A stretch of DNA of 35,313 nt from Solimonas variicoloris DSM 15731 (lineage in GTDB: Bacteria > Pseudomonadota > Gammaproteobacteria > Nevskiales > Nevskiaceae), in NCBI RefSeq assembly GCF_000382285.1, contig NZ_KB907951.1, forward strand, positions 1-35,313, read 5' to 3'. The notes below the pieces were generated by a model, which saw only the letters and a list, made by a program, of their open reading frames with translations, had not been told where the DNA came from and ran no database searches. Shown in pieces: positions 1-10,122 of the stretch. The number at the start of each line of letters is the position of its first letter. The first letter of the stretch is position 1. The translations under genes and the position numbers were made by a program.

Positions 1-18
1 CTTGTGTGGGCGCTCCCA
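1..18 (-). other. 3' arm of the pre-16S RNase III processing stem
   Basis: On the minus strand this segment lies just beyond the 3' end of 16S rRNA. It pairs over 18 continuous positions, with two G-U wobbles, with the leader segment at 1700-1717. This is the known arrangement in gammaproteobacterial rRNA operons, where the flanks of pre-16S form a long stem that RNase III cuts. The rest of the operon (spacer tRNAs, 23S, 5S) would lie to the left, outside the window. Confidence 0.8.
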
Positions 19-39
19 ATTGCGCTTGGAAGCATTCTT

Positions 40-1570
<1,531 letters not shown>

Positions 1571-1783
1571 AAAGTGTAAAGCTTAGATCCAATTACGCCT
1601 CGACGTGGCTAAACGTCTTCGGCGTCGAAGAGTCATCTTCGTAACTCAATTAACTTGGCTACGTTGATACTCTCATGTCACGTGGCTTCGCCACGCTCAT
1701 GGGAGCACCCACACAAATCACTTGCTTGTTCTTAAAGATCTGGCCAACCCGGCGTCTCGTTACTGCGTCGCCGGTCAGCGGGG
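1571..1783 (-). other. rRNA operon leader with boxA antiterminator and 5' processing arm
   Basis: Transcribed leader upstream of 16S. A boxA-like segment, gatctttaagaac on the minus strand at about 1728-1740, resembles the E. coli rrn boxA (TGCTCTTTAACA). It should load NusB/NusE for antitermination. Next comes the arm tttgtgtgggtgctccca at 1700-1717, which pairs with window positions 1-18 to form the RNase III stem. A short perfect hairpin, cgtggc-ttc-gccacg (plus strand), sits at 1681-1695. The order boxA, processing stem, 16S matches known gammaproteobacterial rrn leaders. Confidence 0.8.
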
Positions 1784-1880
1784 AGGCGAATAATAGGGTT
1801 TTTTGGGCGGCGCGCAACGACTTTTTGCTGCAATATTTTCAAGTATTTGACTTTAAATGATTTTTTAGTTCAACTTGATG
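1783..1880 (-). promoter_or_regulatory. rRNA P1-type promoter with UP element
   Basis: On the minus strand a -10 hexamer TATTAT (1790-1795) and a -35 hexamer TTGCGC (1812-1817) are separated by 16 bp. The -10 is followed by a C-rich discriminator (tcgcctccccgc), as in stringently controlled rRNA promoters. Upstream of the -35, about 1820-1880 is strikingly AT-rich with A and T tracts, unlike the GC-rich surroundings. This fits an UP element bound by the RNA polymerase alpha C-terminal domain. The 16-bp spacer is also typical of rrn P1. The transcription start itself is not proven. Confidence 0.7.
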
Positions 1881-1883
1881 CGC

Positions 1884-2048
1884 GCCGCAGACCGCGACGC
1901 GCGGAATCTGTGCACATTTCGTCCAAATTCAGGTCATTTACTGTCCGCCCGCGCGAAGACAGCTCGATTCAGGGCTGATCCGCCGCGGGTCTAACGACGC
2001 TATTCCGCGCCCCAAACCTTGAATCCCAGCAGAGCGCTGCAGCCCCAA
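1884..2048. other. Intergenic stretch between the rrn promoter and the tyrS terminator; nothing recognised
   Basis: GC-mixed spacer between the UP element and the tyrS terminator. I see no convincing coding frame, RNA gene or repeat. It could hold Fis sites for the rRNA promoter, but I cannot support individual sites by eye. Confidence 0.4.
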
Positions 2049-2050
2049 AC

Positions 2051-2082
2051 AAAAAAGGGCGAGCACTCGGCTCGCCCTTTCG
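2051..2082 (-). terminator. Rho-independent terminator of tyrS
   Basis: On the minus strand the stem gggcgag/ctcgccc is followed by ttttttgttt, about 50 nt past the tyrS stop codon. The stem is GC-rich with a 6-nt loop and a clear U tract. It insulates tyrS from the rRNA promoter, which fires in the same direction just beyond it. Confidence 0.88.
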
Positions 2083-2131
2083 CTTCCATGAGCGCACCGA
2101 AGCTGATTCGGCGCAGCCCAATCTTCCGCCA

Positions 2132-3337
2132 CTAGACCTCTGCAATCAGCTCGATTCGAGCATAACGGCGAGAACCCACCTGCAAGAGGTACTGCTGACC
2201 AGGGGCCAGCATGAGTCCGCGGTCATCGATACGCTGTTGGTCGACGCGTACGGCGCGCTGCTCAATCATGCGATTGCCTTCCGCATTGCTGGCAACCAGC
2301 CCCGTCTCCTTGAGCGCGCGTGCGAGCGGCAGGCCAGCCGCGGGCGCGGCGACCCGGACTTGCGGGATGTTGTCTGGCAGCGATCCCTGCGAGAACTGAG
2401 CGATGAATGCCTCTCTGGCAGCGTCGCCCGCCCCGGATCCGTGAAAGCGGGACACGAGCTCGACGCCCAACTCCATCTTGATGTCCCGCGGATTGGCGCC
2501 TTCGGTGACGCTGGTACGCAGGCGCTGGATCTCCGCCAGTGGCCGAAACGATAGCAACTCGTAGTAGCGCCACATGAGGGTATCGGACACGGACATCAGC
2601 TTGCCGAACATTTCGCCGGGAGCATCGTTGACACCGATGTAGTTGCCCAGGCTCTTCGACATCTTCTGGACGCCGTCCAGCCCCTCGAGGATCGGCACCG
2701 TCATGATGCACTGCGGCCGCTGGCCCGCCTGCACCTGCAGATGCCGCCCCATGAGCAGGTTGAACTTCTGGTCGGTACCGCCGAGTTCGACATCCGCCTT
2801 CAGCGCCACCGAGTCGTAGCCTTGCAGCAACGGATAGAGGAACTCGTGAACCGCAATGGGCTGATTGCCCGCGTAGCGCTTGGCGAAGTCGTCTCGCTCC
2901 AGCATGCGCGCAACGGTGTACTGGGCCGCCAGGCGGATCAGCCCTTCGGCGCCGAGCTTGTCCAGCCAGCGCGAGTTGAACTCGATCGTGGTCTTCTCGG
3001 GGTCGAGGATCTTGAAGACCTGTTCCTTATAAGTCTGTGCGTTCTCCTCGACTTGCTCGCGCGTCAGCGGCTTGCGCGTCTCGTTCTTGCCGGTGGGGTC
3101 GCCGATCATGCCGGTGAAATCACCGATCAGGAACACCGCCTCGTGCCCCTCCTCCTGAAAGGCACGCAATTTGTTAAGCAAAAGCGTATGGCCGAGGTGG
3201 AGATCCCTGGCGGTCGGATCGAAGCCAGCTTTGATCCGCAGGCGCTGCCCATCCCGACGCGCCTTCTCGAGTCGGGCGCGAAATTCCTCGGCCGGAATGA
3301 TTTCGTCCGTGCCGCGTTCGAGTTCAGTGAAGTCCAT
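2132..3337 (-). CDS. tyrS: Tyrosyl-tRNA synthetase, TyrZ-like clade
   Basis: Cytosolic class I aminoacyl-tRNA synthetase of 401 aa that charges tRNA-Tyr with tyrosine. The class I signature HLGH is at residues 47-50 and KMSKS at 225-229. The Rossmann catalytic core spans about 30-320. An S4-like RNA-binding domain follows at about 335-400. The length and the HLGH form fit the second TyrRS clade (TyrZ), common in Pseudomonas and relatives, rather than the E. coli type. The ATG at 3337 begins [13 protein letters not shown]. The gene is divergent from the M23 peptidase gene and ends at a strong terminator before the rRNA promoter. Placement beside a 16S gene is also known in Pseudomonas (from memory). 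Confidence 0.96.
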   Translation of the reverse strand: MDFTELERGTDEIIPAEEFRARLEKARRDGQRLRIKAGFDPTARDLHLGHTLLLNKLRAFQEEGHEAVFLIGDFTGMIGDPTGKNETRKPLTREQVEENAQTYKEQVFKILDPEKTTIEFNSRWLDKLGAEGLIRLAAQYTVARMLERDDFAKRYAGNQPIAVHEFLYPLLQGYDSVALKADVELGGTDQKFNLLMGRHLQVQAGQRPQCIMTVPILEGLDGVQKMSKSLGNYIGVNDAPGEMFGKLMSVSDTLMWRYYELLSFRPLAEIQRLRTSVTEGANPRDIKMELGVELVSRFHGSGAGDAAREAFIAQFSQGSLPDNIPQVRVAAPAAGLPLARALKETGLVASNAEGNRMIEQRAVRVDQQRIDDRGLMLAPGQQYLLQVGSRRYARIELIAEV

Positions 3338-3410
3338 GGTTGTTTGAGCAGCGAGGGAACCAAGCGTGTTTGAGACGATCCAACCCGAGGCCTTTGGCTT
3401 GCAATGCCGG

Positions 3411-3425
3411 GGAAACTGTGTTTCC
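3411..3425. repeat. Small perfect hairpin in the tyrS / M23 divergent region
   Basis: The 193-bp divergent spacer 3338-3530 contains a perfect inverted repeat, ggaaac-tgt-gtttcc. It may be a leader hairpin for tyrS or an operator half-site pair. I could not identify convincing -35/-10 pairs for either gene by eye. Confidence 0.3.
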
Positions 3426-3530
3426 TTACGGCCTCAAGCAGTAATCAGAACAAGCACGACGATATAGAAGCATTTCCAATGCCGGACCGTGCGAGACAGC
3501 GCGGCCTGATATCGTTTTCAGGTTGAGAAG

Positions 3531-4916
3531 ATGAAGATTGATTATAGCCCAGCCGAGCTGGCGCCCCGCCGTTCGGCTCGCCGTTCCGTCTGGCTCGCAA
3601 CCGCTTGCATCGGCGTTCTTTCCGCTGTCGCCATGCGCGAAGGCATCGCCACGCGTCATAGTGCGCTGCAGGATGCCGCCGGCGATGAAGTCGCCAGTGC
3701 CTTCACGCCAACCACCGAGAACGCATTCGACAGCGCCATCCAGTCCGCGACCGCAGACGCTTTGCAGGCGCCGGCGGCCAGCGAGTGGACGACCGTCGTC
3801 GTGCGCCGCGGCCAAACGCTGTCGGACATTTTCGCGAAAGAAGGCATCGGCCTCTCCGAAGCGGTGGCGATCGTCGGCCTCGGCGGCGACGCGGCGCGCC
3901 TGAAGAGCTTGAAGACCGGGGAAAAGCTGAGCTTGCGCAAGACGGACGACGATCAACTCGACGAGCTGAACTACGAGTTCGACGAGACGCACACCCTGCA
4001 GGTCCGCCGCAGCGACAGCGGCTACGACGCACTGACCATCGAAGCGGAGATCGAGCATCGGCCGGCGCAGCTCACCGGCGTGATCACTAGCTCGCTGTTT
4101 GCCGCTGCACAGAAGGCGGGCCTTTCGAACCGCCTCGTGATGGAGCTGGCCGACATCTTCGGCTACGACATCGACTTCGCGCTCGACCTGCGCGACGGCG
4201 ATCGCTTCTCGGTCGTCTACGATCAGCTGTACAAGGATGGCAAGAAGCTGCGCGACGGCGACATCGTCGCGGCCGAGTTCGTCAATCGCGGCCAGGCTTA
4301 CCGCGCCATGCGATATGTCGACGCCGATGGCAACGCCACCTATTACACGCCGGAAGGCGCATCGTTCCGCAAGGCTTTCATTCGCACGCCGGTCGACTTC
4401 ATCCGCATCAGCTCCGGCTTCACGACCGGTCGCCGACATCCGATCCTCAACGTCATCCGGGCCCACAAAGGCGTCGACTACGCCGCTGCAATCGGGACGC
4501 CGGTCAAGGCCACGGGCGACGGCATCGTCGACTTCGTCGGCGTCAAGAGCGGCTACGGCAACGTCGTCAGCATCCGCCACGGCACCAAGTACACGACGCT
4601 GTACGGGCATCTGTCGCGCTTCCGTGCCGGCCTCAAGGTGGGCCAGCGGGTCCGCCAGGGCCAGCTGATTGCCTACGTCGGCATGACCGGCCTGGCGACC
4701 GGCCCGCATCTGCACTACGAATTCCGCGTTAACGGCCTCCACCAGAATCCGCTCACGGTCGCCCTGCCGCGCGCCAATCCGCTGCCGAAGAGCGTCGTGG
4801 CGCGGTGGCGGCTCGAGAACGCCACCGCTCTCGCGCAGCTCGATGCGCTCTCCAGCACGCGCACGGCCCAGCTCGATACGCCCGCCGAGGCTCCGCCGCC
4901 GGCGCTGCACAACTGA
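3531..4916 (+). CDS. M23 family murein DD-endopeptidase (MepM/YebA-like) with OapA-type LysM domain
   Basis: Periplasmic, membrane-anchored peptidase of 461 aa expected to cleave peptidoglycan cross-links during wall growth. An N-terminal hydrophobic segment (about residues 20-37) is a signal anchor. A LysM-like OapA region spans about 85-137 and begins with WTTVVVRRGQTL. The C-terminal LytM/M23 domain spans about 290-410. Zinc ligands are intact: H312 and D316 in HKGVD, and the HLH motif at 393-395 in GPHLHYE. So it should be an active enzyme, unlike the EnvC homologue at 22957-24114. It is divergent from tyrS and 7 bp ahead of anmK, suggesting translational coupling with a gene of muropeptide salvage. 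Confidence 0.93.
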   Translation: MKIDYSPAELAPRRSARRSVWLATACIGVLSAVAMREGIATRHSALQDAAGDEVASAFTPTTENAFDSAIQSATADALQAPAASEWTTVVVRRGQTLSDIFAKEGIGLSEAVAIVGLGGDAARLKSLKTGEKLSLRKTDDDQLDELNYEFDETHTLQVRRSDSGYDALTIEAEIEHRPAQLTGVITSSLFAAAQKAGLSNRLVMELADIFGYDIDFALDLRDGDRFSVVYDQLYKDGKKLRDGDIVAAEFVNRGQAYRAMRYVDADGNATYYTPEGASFRKAFIRTPVDFIRISSGFTTGRRHPILNVIRAHKGVDYAAAIGTPVKATGDGIVDFVGVKSGYGNVVSIRHGTKYTTLYGHLSRFRAGLKVGQRVRQGQLIAYVGMTGLATGPHLHYEFRVNGLHQNPLTVALPRANPLPKSVVARWRLENATALAQLDALSSTRTAQLDTPAEAPPPALHN

Positions 4917-4923
4917 GTCGCGC

Positions 4924-6036
4924 GTGGGCGTCTGCATCGGGCTGATGTCCGGCACCAGCCTGGACGCCATCGATGCGGCCGCCTGCGAGTTTTCGGACGA
5001 TGCGCAGTGGCGGCGCCTGATCGGCACGCGCTCCCACCGCTATCCGGCCGCCGTGCGCGAAGAGCTGCTCGCGCTGCAGCGGCGACCCGATACGCCGATC
5101 ACGCTACGTGACGTCGCCCGCCTCGACGCCGTGATCGGCGACTCCTTCGCCGAAGCCGCGGCAAAGCTGATGGGGGATCTGGGCCTGTCCGCCACGGACG
5201 TCACGGCCATCGGCTCGCACGGGCAGACGGTATTCCACGATCCGACGTCCCTGCACACGACAACCCAGCTGGGCGATCCGAACCGCATCGCGGCCCGAAC
5301 CGGCGTACGCACCGTCGCGGACTTGCGCCGCGCCGACATGGCGCACGGCGGTCACGGCGCCCCGCTGATGCCCGCCTTTCACCACGCCCTGTTCGCTGAT
5401 GCGTACGTACAGGTCGTTGCGAACATCGGCGGCATCGCCAATATCACCGTGCTGCCTGGCAGCGGTGGCGGCGACGTCTTCGGCTTCGACACCGGTCCGG
5501 GCAATGCACTGCTGGACGACTGGGCCCAGCACCACCTCGGCGTGCCCTATGATCGCGACGGCGCCTGGGCAGCCAGCGGCAGCGTCGATACCGCCCTGCT
5601 CCAGCACTGCCTCGCCGATCCGTACTTCGCGCGGCCGGCGCCGAAGAGCACGGGGCGCGACTACTTCAATCTGGACTGGCTGCACGCTCGCGGCGCCGAT
5701 CTCGGCAGCCGCGCGGCAGCCGACGTGCAGCGCACGCTACTGCAGCTCACGGTGGAAAGCCTAGCTCGCGCCATCGAAGCACGGGCGCCGGCGGCAGAGA
5801 GGCTGCTGGTGTGCGGCGGTGGAGCTCGCAATCGCATTCTGATGGAGCGGCTGAACGCGCGCCTGCCACGGCTACAGGTCGCCGATACCGGGATTCGCGG
5901 ACTCGATCCGGACTGGGTCGAAGCCGCCGGTTTCGCCTGGCTGGCGCAGCGCACCGTACTCGGACTCAGCGGCAATCTGCCGTCCGTCACCGGCGCGGCA
6001 AGACCGGTCATCCTGGGCGGGATCTACTCGGCCTGA
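4924..6036 (+). CDS. anmK: Anhydro-N-acetylmuramic acid kinase
   Basis: Cytosolic kinase of 370 aa that opens and phosphorylates 1,6-anhydro-MurNAc to MurNAc-6-phosphate, a step of peptidoglycan recycling. Family hallmarks: GLMSGTSLDAIDAA at the N-terminus (phosphate binding), GSHGQTVFHDP, VANIGGIANIT, and FDTGPGNALLDDW. A GTG start at 4924 is chosen because the family signature begins almost immediately after it. Upstream in-frame ATGs would lie inside the M23 gene. The start is 7 bp after the M23 stop, with no clear ribosome-binding site, so it is probably translated by coupling. AmpD, which feeds the same pathway, is encoded at 14643-15242. Confidence 0.95.
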   Translation: MGVCIGLMSGTSLDAIDAAACEFSDDAQWRRLIGTRSHRYPAAVREELLALQRRPDTPITLRDVARLDAVIGDSFAEAAAKLMGDLGLSATDVTAIGSHGQTVFHDPTSLHTTTQLGDPNRIAARTGVRTVADLRRADMAHGGHGAPLMPAFHHALFADAYVQVVANIGGIANITVLPGSGGGDVFGFDTGPGNALLDDWAQHHLGVPYDRDGAWAASGSVDTALLQHCLADPYFARPAPKSTGRDYFNLDWLHARGADLGSRAAADVQRTLLQLTVESLARAIEARAPAAERLLVCGGGARNRILMERLNARLPRLQVADTGIRGLDPDWVEAAGFAWLAQRTVLGLSGNLPSVTGAARPVILGGIYSA

Positions 6037-6086
6037 AGGAGGGCGCATCCGAAGGCGGTACGCCCGCACAACCCCAGGCGTGAGGG

Positions 6087-6446
6087 TCAAACGGAGAACG
6101 AGTTCCCGCAACCGCAGGAGGTGGTCGCGTTCGGATTGCGGATCACGAACTGCGCGCCTTCGACGCTCTCCTTGTAGTCGATCTCGGCGCCGACGAGGTA
6201 TTGCACGCTCATCGGATCGACCAGCAGCGTCACGCCGTTGCGGACCACGACGGTATCGTCGTCCTCGCGGAGCTTCTCGAACTTGAAGCCGTACTGAAAG
6301 CCCGAGCAGCCGCCGCCGGTGACGAACACCCGCAGCATCTGCTCCGGATCGTCCTCTTCGTTCAGCAACTCGCGAACCTTGTCCGCGGCGGCTGCCGTAA
6401 AAATGACCGACGCTTCGTCGGTGACTGCTTCTGCTGCTTCTGCCAT
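6087..6446 (-). CDS. erpA: Iron-sulfur cluster insertion protein ErpA
   Basis: A-type carrier of 119 aa that delivers Fe-S clusters to apo-proteins, including the isoprenoid enzymes IspG/IspH. The three cluster-ligating cysteines are present: C47 in GGGCSGFQY, and C111 and C113 in the C-terminal SCGCG motif. Length is typical. It is the last gene of the leftward group argC, DUF6776, bactofilin, erpA, starting 17 bp after the bactofilin stop. It converges with anmK across a short 50-bp gap. The same order is known in Pseudomonas (from memory). Confidence 0.95.
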   Translation of the reverse strand: MAEAAEAVTDEASVIFTAAAADKVRELLNEEDDPEQMLRVFVTGGGCSGFQYGFKFEKLREDDDTVVVRNGVTLLVDPMSVQYLVGAEIDYKESVEGAQFVIRNPNATTSCGCGNSFSV

Positions 6447-6463
6447 GACCGATACCGCCCGCT

Positions 6464-6931
6464 TTACGCGTTGTTGACCAGGCCTTTGAACCGACGCGCC
6501 TCACTCAGCTCGTCGACCGCATCCTGTCCTTCGCCAGTGACGGCAATGTCCAGCTTCTGCGTCGTCTCGTGCACGAGCTGACCGTTGACCTGGGCGCCGC
6601 CTTCCATTTCGATGATCTTGTAATACACGTTGCCGGTGACGCGCGCCTTGGCGGCGAGCGTGATCTTCTCGGACGCGTAAACATCACCGCTCACTGAACC
6701 GTTGAGCATGATATTGGGGACGCGCACATCGCCTTCAATAGCGCCGCTTTCGCTGACCGACAGCGCCGAGGCCTTGTCGCCGCTGGCGAGAACCTTGCCC
6801 TTGACCTTGCCGTCGATGTGCAGGCCGCCGCTGAAGCGGATGTCGCCGAGGATCTCGGTCTGACGGCCGATGAGGGTATCCACGCCGGTGGCCGTCGTTG
6901 CGCCCTTCGTGCCGCTATTCCCGAACTTCAT
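6464..6931 (-). CDS. Bactofilin family polymer-forming cytoskeletal protein
   Basis: Small protein of 155 aa with the bactofilin (DUF583) beta-helix core at about residues 20-125. Repeating short strands rich in G, V and I appear, such as [19 protein letters not shown] and [20 protein letters not shown]. Bactofilins self-assemble without nucleotide into filaments on the inner face of the membrane, and position wall enzymes or chromosome factors. Flanks are short and disordered. The gene overlaps the end of the upstream DUF6776 gene by 17 bp, so the two products are probably made together. The specific role here is unknown. Confidence 0.9.
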   Translation of the reverse strand: MKFGNSGTKGATTATGVDTLIGRQTEILGDIRFSGGLHIDGKVKGKVLASGDKASALSVSESGAIEGDVRVPNIMLNGSVSGDVYASEKITLAAKARVTGNVYYKIIEMEGGAQVNGQLVHETTQKLDIAVTGEGQDAVDELSEARRFKGLVNNA

Positions 6932-7685
6932 GAAGATCCTCCCCGTTGTCCATCACGCGCTGCCAGTCGAAGCCTTCCTCGGTCCGCGGCGCACCGTCAC
7001 TCGACGGAACCAGGGTCACCAGCATGCGGCTCGGCACGAAGCCGGCCGGCAACTGAAACTCGCCACTGAACTCTTCGAAGTACTTCAATGAAAATAGCAG
7101 ATTTTGCGCCAGCTCCGGCGCCAGTTCATTCAGCGGCAGCTTACGCTCCACGCCGGCGGCGCTGCCGACGATCGCCAGCTCGATGCGACCGCCGATCCGC
7201 TTCTCGTGCCGGACCGACTGGATCAGCGTCAGGAAGAAGCGGTAGCGTCCGCGCCGTCCGGCGATCTCGCTGAGCTTCAGCTCCTGCACCCGCACCCCGG
7301 CACGCGCCTGATCGGGCGCGGCAATGCCGCGGTAGAACGCCACCTGCTCGCGCAACTCGGACGCTTCCGCCTGCAGATCGGTCAACGACTTGCGCACGGC
7401 ATCGCAGGCTTGCGAGTCGATCTCCGTTGAACGCTGCGCGTACACGACCTGCTGCTGGAGCTGCGTGATCTCCGCACGCGCCGCGCGCAGATCACGCGTC
7501 AGCTGGCGGCGCTCGGCGCGCAGCTGCTCAGCCTCGGTCTGCGCCCGCTCGAAGTCGCTGACGGTGGTCGCGCGCGTATAGCTGTACAAGGCCCATGCCC
7601 CCAGCGCGAGGGCCCCGGTGCAGCCCGCGATCAGCGCCGGGCGCAGCCACGGCCGGTGCCGGCGGATGATGATCTTGTGCTGCAC
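6915..7685 (-). CDS. DUF6776 family membrane protein with coiled coil
   Basis: Inner-membrane protein of 256 aa. A positively charged cytoplasmic N-terminus is followed by one transmembrane helix (about residues 15-35). A long coiled coil spans about 43-115, rich in E, R, Q and A with leucine spacing. A folded C-terminal domain spans about 125-245. The fold resembles membrane-anchored adaptor proteins; no enzymatic motif is visible. The GTG at 7685 is the start, 12 bp past the argC stop. The 17-bp overlap with the bactofilin gene suggests it may be a membrane tether for that filament, which is inference. The same pair is found downstream of argC in Pseudomonas (from memory). Confidence 0.8.
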   Translation of the reverse strand: MQHKIIIRRHRPWLRPALIAGCTGALALGAWALYSYTRATTVSDFERAQTEAEQLRAERRQLTRDLRAARAEITQLQQQVVYAQRSTEIDSQACDAVRKSLTDLQAEASELREQVAFYRGIAAPDQARAGVRVQELKLSEIAGRRGRYRFFLTLIQSVRHEKRIGGRIELAIVGSAAGVERKLPLNELAPELAQNLLFSLKYFEEFSGEFQLPAGFVPSRMLVTLVPSSDGAPRTEEGFDWQRVMDNGEDLHEVRE

Positions 7686-7697
7686 GTCGGCGGCAGC

Positions 7698-8729
7698 TCA
7701 GGGCGTCAGCGGCGGCGCCCGCAAGCCCAGGCACTCATCGAGTCCGAACATCAGGTTGAAATTCTGCACGGCCTGTCCGGATGCGCCCTTGACCAGATTG
7801 TCGATCACCGACAGCACGATCACCGTCCTGCGGTCCGGCGCCAGGTGCACCGCCACGCGGCAGGTATTCGCCCCGCGCACGCCACGTGTCTCCGGATGGT
7901 CGCCAGCCGGCGCCACGTCGACGAACGGCTCGCCCGCATAGCGATCCTCGTAGAGCCGCTGCAGGTCCAGATCGTGCCGCTTGAGGCGCGCATACAGCGT
8001 GGCGTGGATGCCGCGCACCAGCGGCAGCAGGTGCGGCACGAAATTCAGGCCGACCGGATGTCCGGCGATGTCGGCCACGCCTTGCAGGATTTCCGGCAGA
8101 TGCCGATGGCCCTGCACGCCGTAGGCCTTGAACGAATCCGAAGCTTCGCAGAACAGAGAACCGATCTTGGCCTCGCGGCCGGCGCCGCTGACGCCCGACT
8201 TGCAGTCGGCGATGACGCCGTCGAATTCGATGGCACCGGCCTCGAGCAGCGGCAGCAGGCCGAGCTGCACGGACGTCGGATAGCACCCTGGGTTGGCGAC
8301 GACGCGCGCCTTGCGGATCGCCTCGCGATGCACTTCCGGCAGGCCGTAAACGGCTTCGGCAAGCAGATCCGGCGCCGTGTGCTCCAGCTTGTACCAGTCC
8401 TTGAACACCACCGGATCACGCAGACGAAAGTCCGCCGACAGATCGATGACACGCACCCCGCGCGCGACCAGATCGGGCGCCATCTGCATCGCCGTGCCGT
8501 GCGGCGTGGCGAAGAAGACCGCGTCGCAGTTCGCCAGCTCGGCCGGATCGGGCGTCGTGAACGCGAGATCGCAGTGACCGCGCAAGTGCGGGAACAAGGC
8601 ATCGGCGCGATGCCCATTCTCCTTGCGCGAGGTCAGCATGACGACCTCGGCCTGCGGGTGCTGCGCGAACAGGCGCAGCAGCTCGGCTCCGGTGTAACCC
8701 GTGCCGCCGACGATACCGACCTTGATCAT
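7698..8729 (-). CDS. argC: N-acetyl-gamma-glutamyl-phosphate reductase
   Basis: Third enzyme of arginine biosynthesis: NADPH-dependent reduction of N-acetylglutamyl-5-phosphate to the semialdehyde, in the cytosol. 343 aa, the usual length for the long form. The dinucleotide-binding motif [13 protein letters not shown] is at residues 5-17, and the catalytic cysteine C149 lies in [10 protein letters not shown]. The ATG at 8729 is chosen because [11 protein letters not shown] is the normal N-terminus; the open frame continues upstream without homology. It is the first gene of the leftward operon and is divergent from hemJ. A TATTAT/GATAAT-like hexamer at 8761-8767 lies in the 76-bp spacer. Confidence 0.96.
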   Translation of the reverse strand: MIKVGIVGGTGYTGAELLRLFAQHPQAEVVMLTSRKENGHRADALFPHLRGHCDLAFTTPDPAELANCDAVFFATPHGTAMQMAPDLVARGVRVIDLSADFRLRDPVVFKDWYKLEHTAPDLLAEAVYGLPEVHREAIRKARVVANPGCYPTSVQLGLLPLLEAGAIEFDGVIADCKSGVSGAGREAKIGSLFCEASDSFKAYGVQGHRHLPEILQGVADIAGHPVGLNFVPHLLPLVRGIHATLYARLKRHDLDLQRLYEDRYAGEPFVDVAPAGDHPETRGVRGANTCRVAVHLAPDRRTVIVLSVIDNLVKGASGQAVQNFNLMFGLDECLGLRAPPLTP

Positions 8730-8805
8730 GGACGTTTGCCCTGAAATCACTGGGGCCGGCGATAATAGACGATCAGACCCGCCCACATCGTTTCAGGATC
8801 GCGCC

Positions 8806-9228
8806 ATGTACCTGTGGCTCAAAGCCTTTCATATCTTTTTCGTGGTGGCCTGGTTTGCCGGCCTCTTCTACCTGCCGCGACTGTTCGTCTATCACGTCGA
8901 CGCCCGCGACCCCGGCGCCCATGAACGGTTCTGCGTCATGGAGCGCCGCCTCTACGTGATGACCACGCTCGGCATGATCGGCACCTGGCTGCTCGGCATC
9001 GGCCTGCTGCTGAGCGGCCCCGAGGTCTACCTCAAAGCCGGCTGGCTGCACGCCAAGCTCGCGCTCGTGCTGGCGCTGTCCGGCTACCACGGCTGGCTGA
9101 AGACGCAGCTGCGCGCGCTCGCCCAGCAGCGCAGCCAGCGCTCCGCCGGATTTTACCGGGCGATGAACGAGGTGCCGACGCTCCTGCTGCTCGCGGTCGT
9201 CATCCTGGTCGTCGTCAAACCGTTCTGA
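8806..9228 (+). CDS. hemJ: Protoporphyrinogen IX oxidase HemJ (CopD-like)
   Basis: Integral membrane protein of 140 aa with about four transmembrane helices. It oxidises protoporphyrinogen IX to protoporphyrin IX in heme synthesis. The N-terminal helix carries the conserved histidine (H9, in LKAFHIFFVVAWFAG), followed by FYLPRLFVYH, both characteristic of the family. The ATG at 8806 gives the standard N-terminus MYLWLKAFH. A GATAAT hexamer at 8761-8766 could be the -10, but no good -35 is seen at the right distance. It is transcribed alone and ends at a strong terminator. Heme supply fits the neighbouring heme-binding bacterioferritin. Confidence 0.9.
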   Translation: MYLWLKAFHIFFVVAWFAGLFYLPRLFVYHVDARDPGAHERFCVMERRLYVMTTLGMIGTWLLGIGLLLSGPEVYLKAGWLHAKLALVLALSGYHGWLKTQLRALAQQRSQRSAGFYRAMNEVPTLLLLAVVILVVVKPF

Positions 9229-9249
9229 AGCAATCGACTTGCGAATGCG

Positions 9250-9275
9250 AAAAGCCCCGCGTTTGCGGGGCTTTT
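9250..9275. terminator. Bidirectional terminator between hemJ and bfr
   Basis: Perfect stem aaaagccccgc-gttt-gcggggctttt. It has T tracts on the 3' side of both strands and so can end transcription of hemJ (plus) and bfr (minus), which converge here. Confidence 0.92.
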
Positions 9276-9294
9276 CGGTTCCAGATCACGATGC

Positions 9295-9780
9295 TCAGGG
9301 CGAGGAGCCGACTTCGCCGATACCGAGCTGCAGATAATTCTGCAGGCCGATCTTGTCGATCAGCCCCAGCTGCTCCTCGATCCAGTCGATGTGCTCTTCC
9401 TCGCTGCTCTGGATCGCCACGAACAGCTCGCGGGTCACGTAGTCACCGACCTTCTCGCAGTAGGCGATCGCGTCCTTGTAGAGCGGATGCGCCTCGCGCT
9501 CGCGCTTGAGATCACATTCCAGCAATTCCTTGACGTCCTCGCCAATGTACAGCTTGCCGAGATCCTGAAGGTTCGGCAGCCCCTCGAGGAACAGGATGCG
9601 CGCGACGAGCTTGTCGGCATGCTTCATCTCGTCGATCGATTCGTCGTACTCGTGCTTCTCGAGCCGCTTGAAGCCCCAGTTACCGAGCATGCGCGCATGC
9701 AGGAAGTACTGATTGATCGCGGTCAGCTCGTTCTTGAGGCCGAGATTGAGGTATTCGATGACCTTGGGGTCGCCGCGCAT
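9295..9780 (-). CDS. bfr: Bacterioferritin, heme-binding type
   Basis: Iron-storage protein of 161 aa that forms 24-subunit cages with heme at dimer interfaces. Di-iron ferroxidase ligands are all present: E18, E51, H54, E94, E127 and H130. The heme ligand M52 is present in SIDEMKHAD. The signature [15 protein letters not shown] lies at residues 17-31. Length matches E. coli Bfr. The gene lies downstream of bfd on the same strand with a 114-bp gap, so it may have its own promoter or be cotranscribed. Bfd reduces Bfr-bound iron so that it can be released. Confidence 0.97.
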   Translation of the reverse strand: MRGDPKVIEYLNLGLKNELTAINQYFLHARMLGNWGFKRLEKHEYDESIDEMKHADKLVARILFLEGLPNLQDLGKLYIGEDVKELLECDLKREREAHPLYKDAIAYCEKVGDYVTRELFVAIQSSEEEHIDWIEEQLGLIDKIGLQNYLQLGIGEVGSSP

Positions 9781-9868
9781 GGCCTGGCTCCGTCCTGATG
9801 TTTCGGCGGTCAGTATAGGGAGGCAGGCGGCCGGCGTGCGAAACGCCGAACAGAGCCAGAACGTTTTC

Positions 9869-9887
9869 GATTCGCGCCGGGCGAATC
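9869..9887 (-). terminator. Possible hairpin after bfd
   Basis: Inverted repeat gattcgc / gcgaatc with a 5-nt loop, starting 8 nt past the bfd stop on the minus strand and followed only by gaaaacgttct. It lacks a real U tract. It may be a weak terminator, an attenuating or stabilising hairpin, or a site within the bfr promoter region. Confidence 0.35.
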
Positions 9888-9894
9888 CAGCTCC

Positions 9895-10116
9895 TCAGGT
9901 CCCGAGCAGGGCCGGAGTCAGGGCGGACAGCGGAATGGCGGCCTGTTCCTCGCGCAGCGCTTCGCCGAGCAGTTCGCGCGCCTGCGGCACGCATTTGCCG
10001 CAGCAGGTGCCGACGCCGTGCATTTGCGCCAGCTCGCGCAGGCTCGTCACACCATCCTGTCGGACGGCGCGCCGGATCGCGCGATCGGAGACGGCCTTGC
10101 AGACGCAAATGTACAT
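9895..10116 (-). CDS. bfd: Bacterioferritin-associated ferredoxin
   Basis: Small [2Fe-2S] protein of 73 aa that donates electrons to the heme of bacterioferritin to mobilise stored iron. Cluster cysteines C4 and C6 (MYICVC) and C39 and C42 (GTCCGKC) align with the E. coli Bfd pattern; C38 is extra. The ATG at 10116 gives the family N-terminus. The open frame upstream of it has no homology. A Fur-like site lies in its promoter region (10131-10149), consistent with induction on iron starvation. It is followed by bfr. Confidence 0.94.
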   Translation of the reverse strand: MYICVCKAVSDRAIRRAVRQDGVTSLRELAQMHGVGTCCGKCVPQARELLGEALREEQAAIPLSALTPALLGT

Positions 10117-10122
10117 GGCCGT

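Noticed and set aside
1675-1860. 61-aa plus-strand frame in the rRNA leader
   Set aside because: It runs antisense through the boxA, processing arm and P1 promoter; no ribosome-binding site or recognisable protein.
1938-2132. 64-aa frame starting with GTG at the tyrS stop
   Set aside because: It crosses the tyrS terminator hairpin and has no recognisable composition or motif.
3426-5027. 533-aa minus-strand frame opposite the M23 peptidase gene
   Set aside because: High-GC antisense shadow; the plus-strand product has intact M23 motifs and explains the coding pattern.
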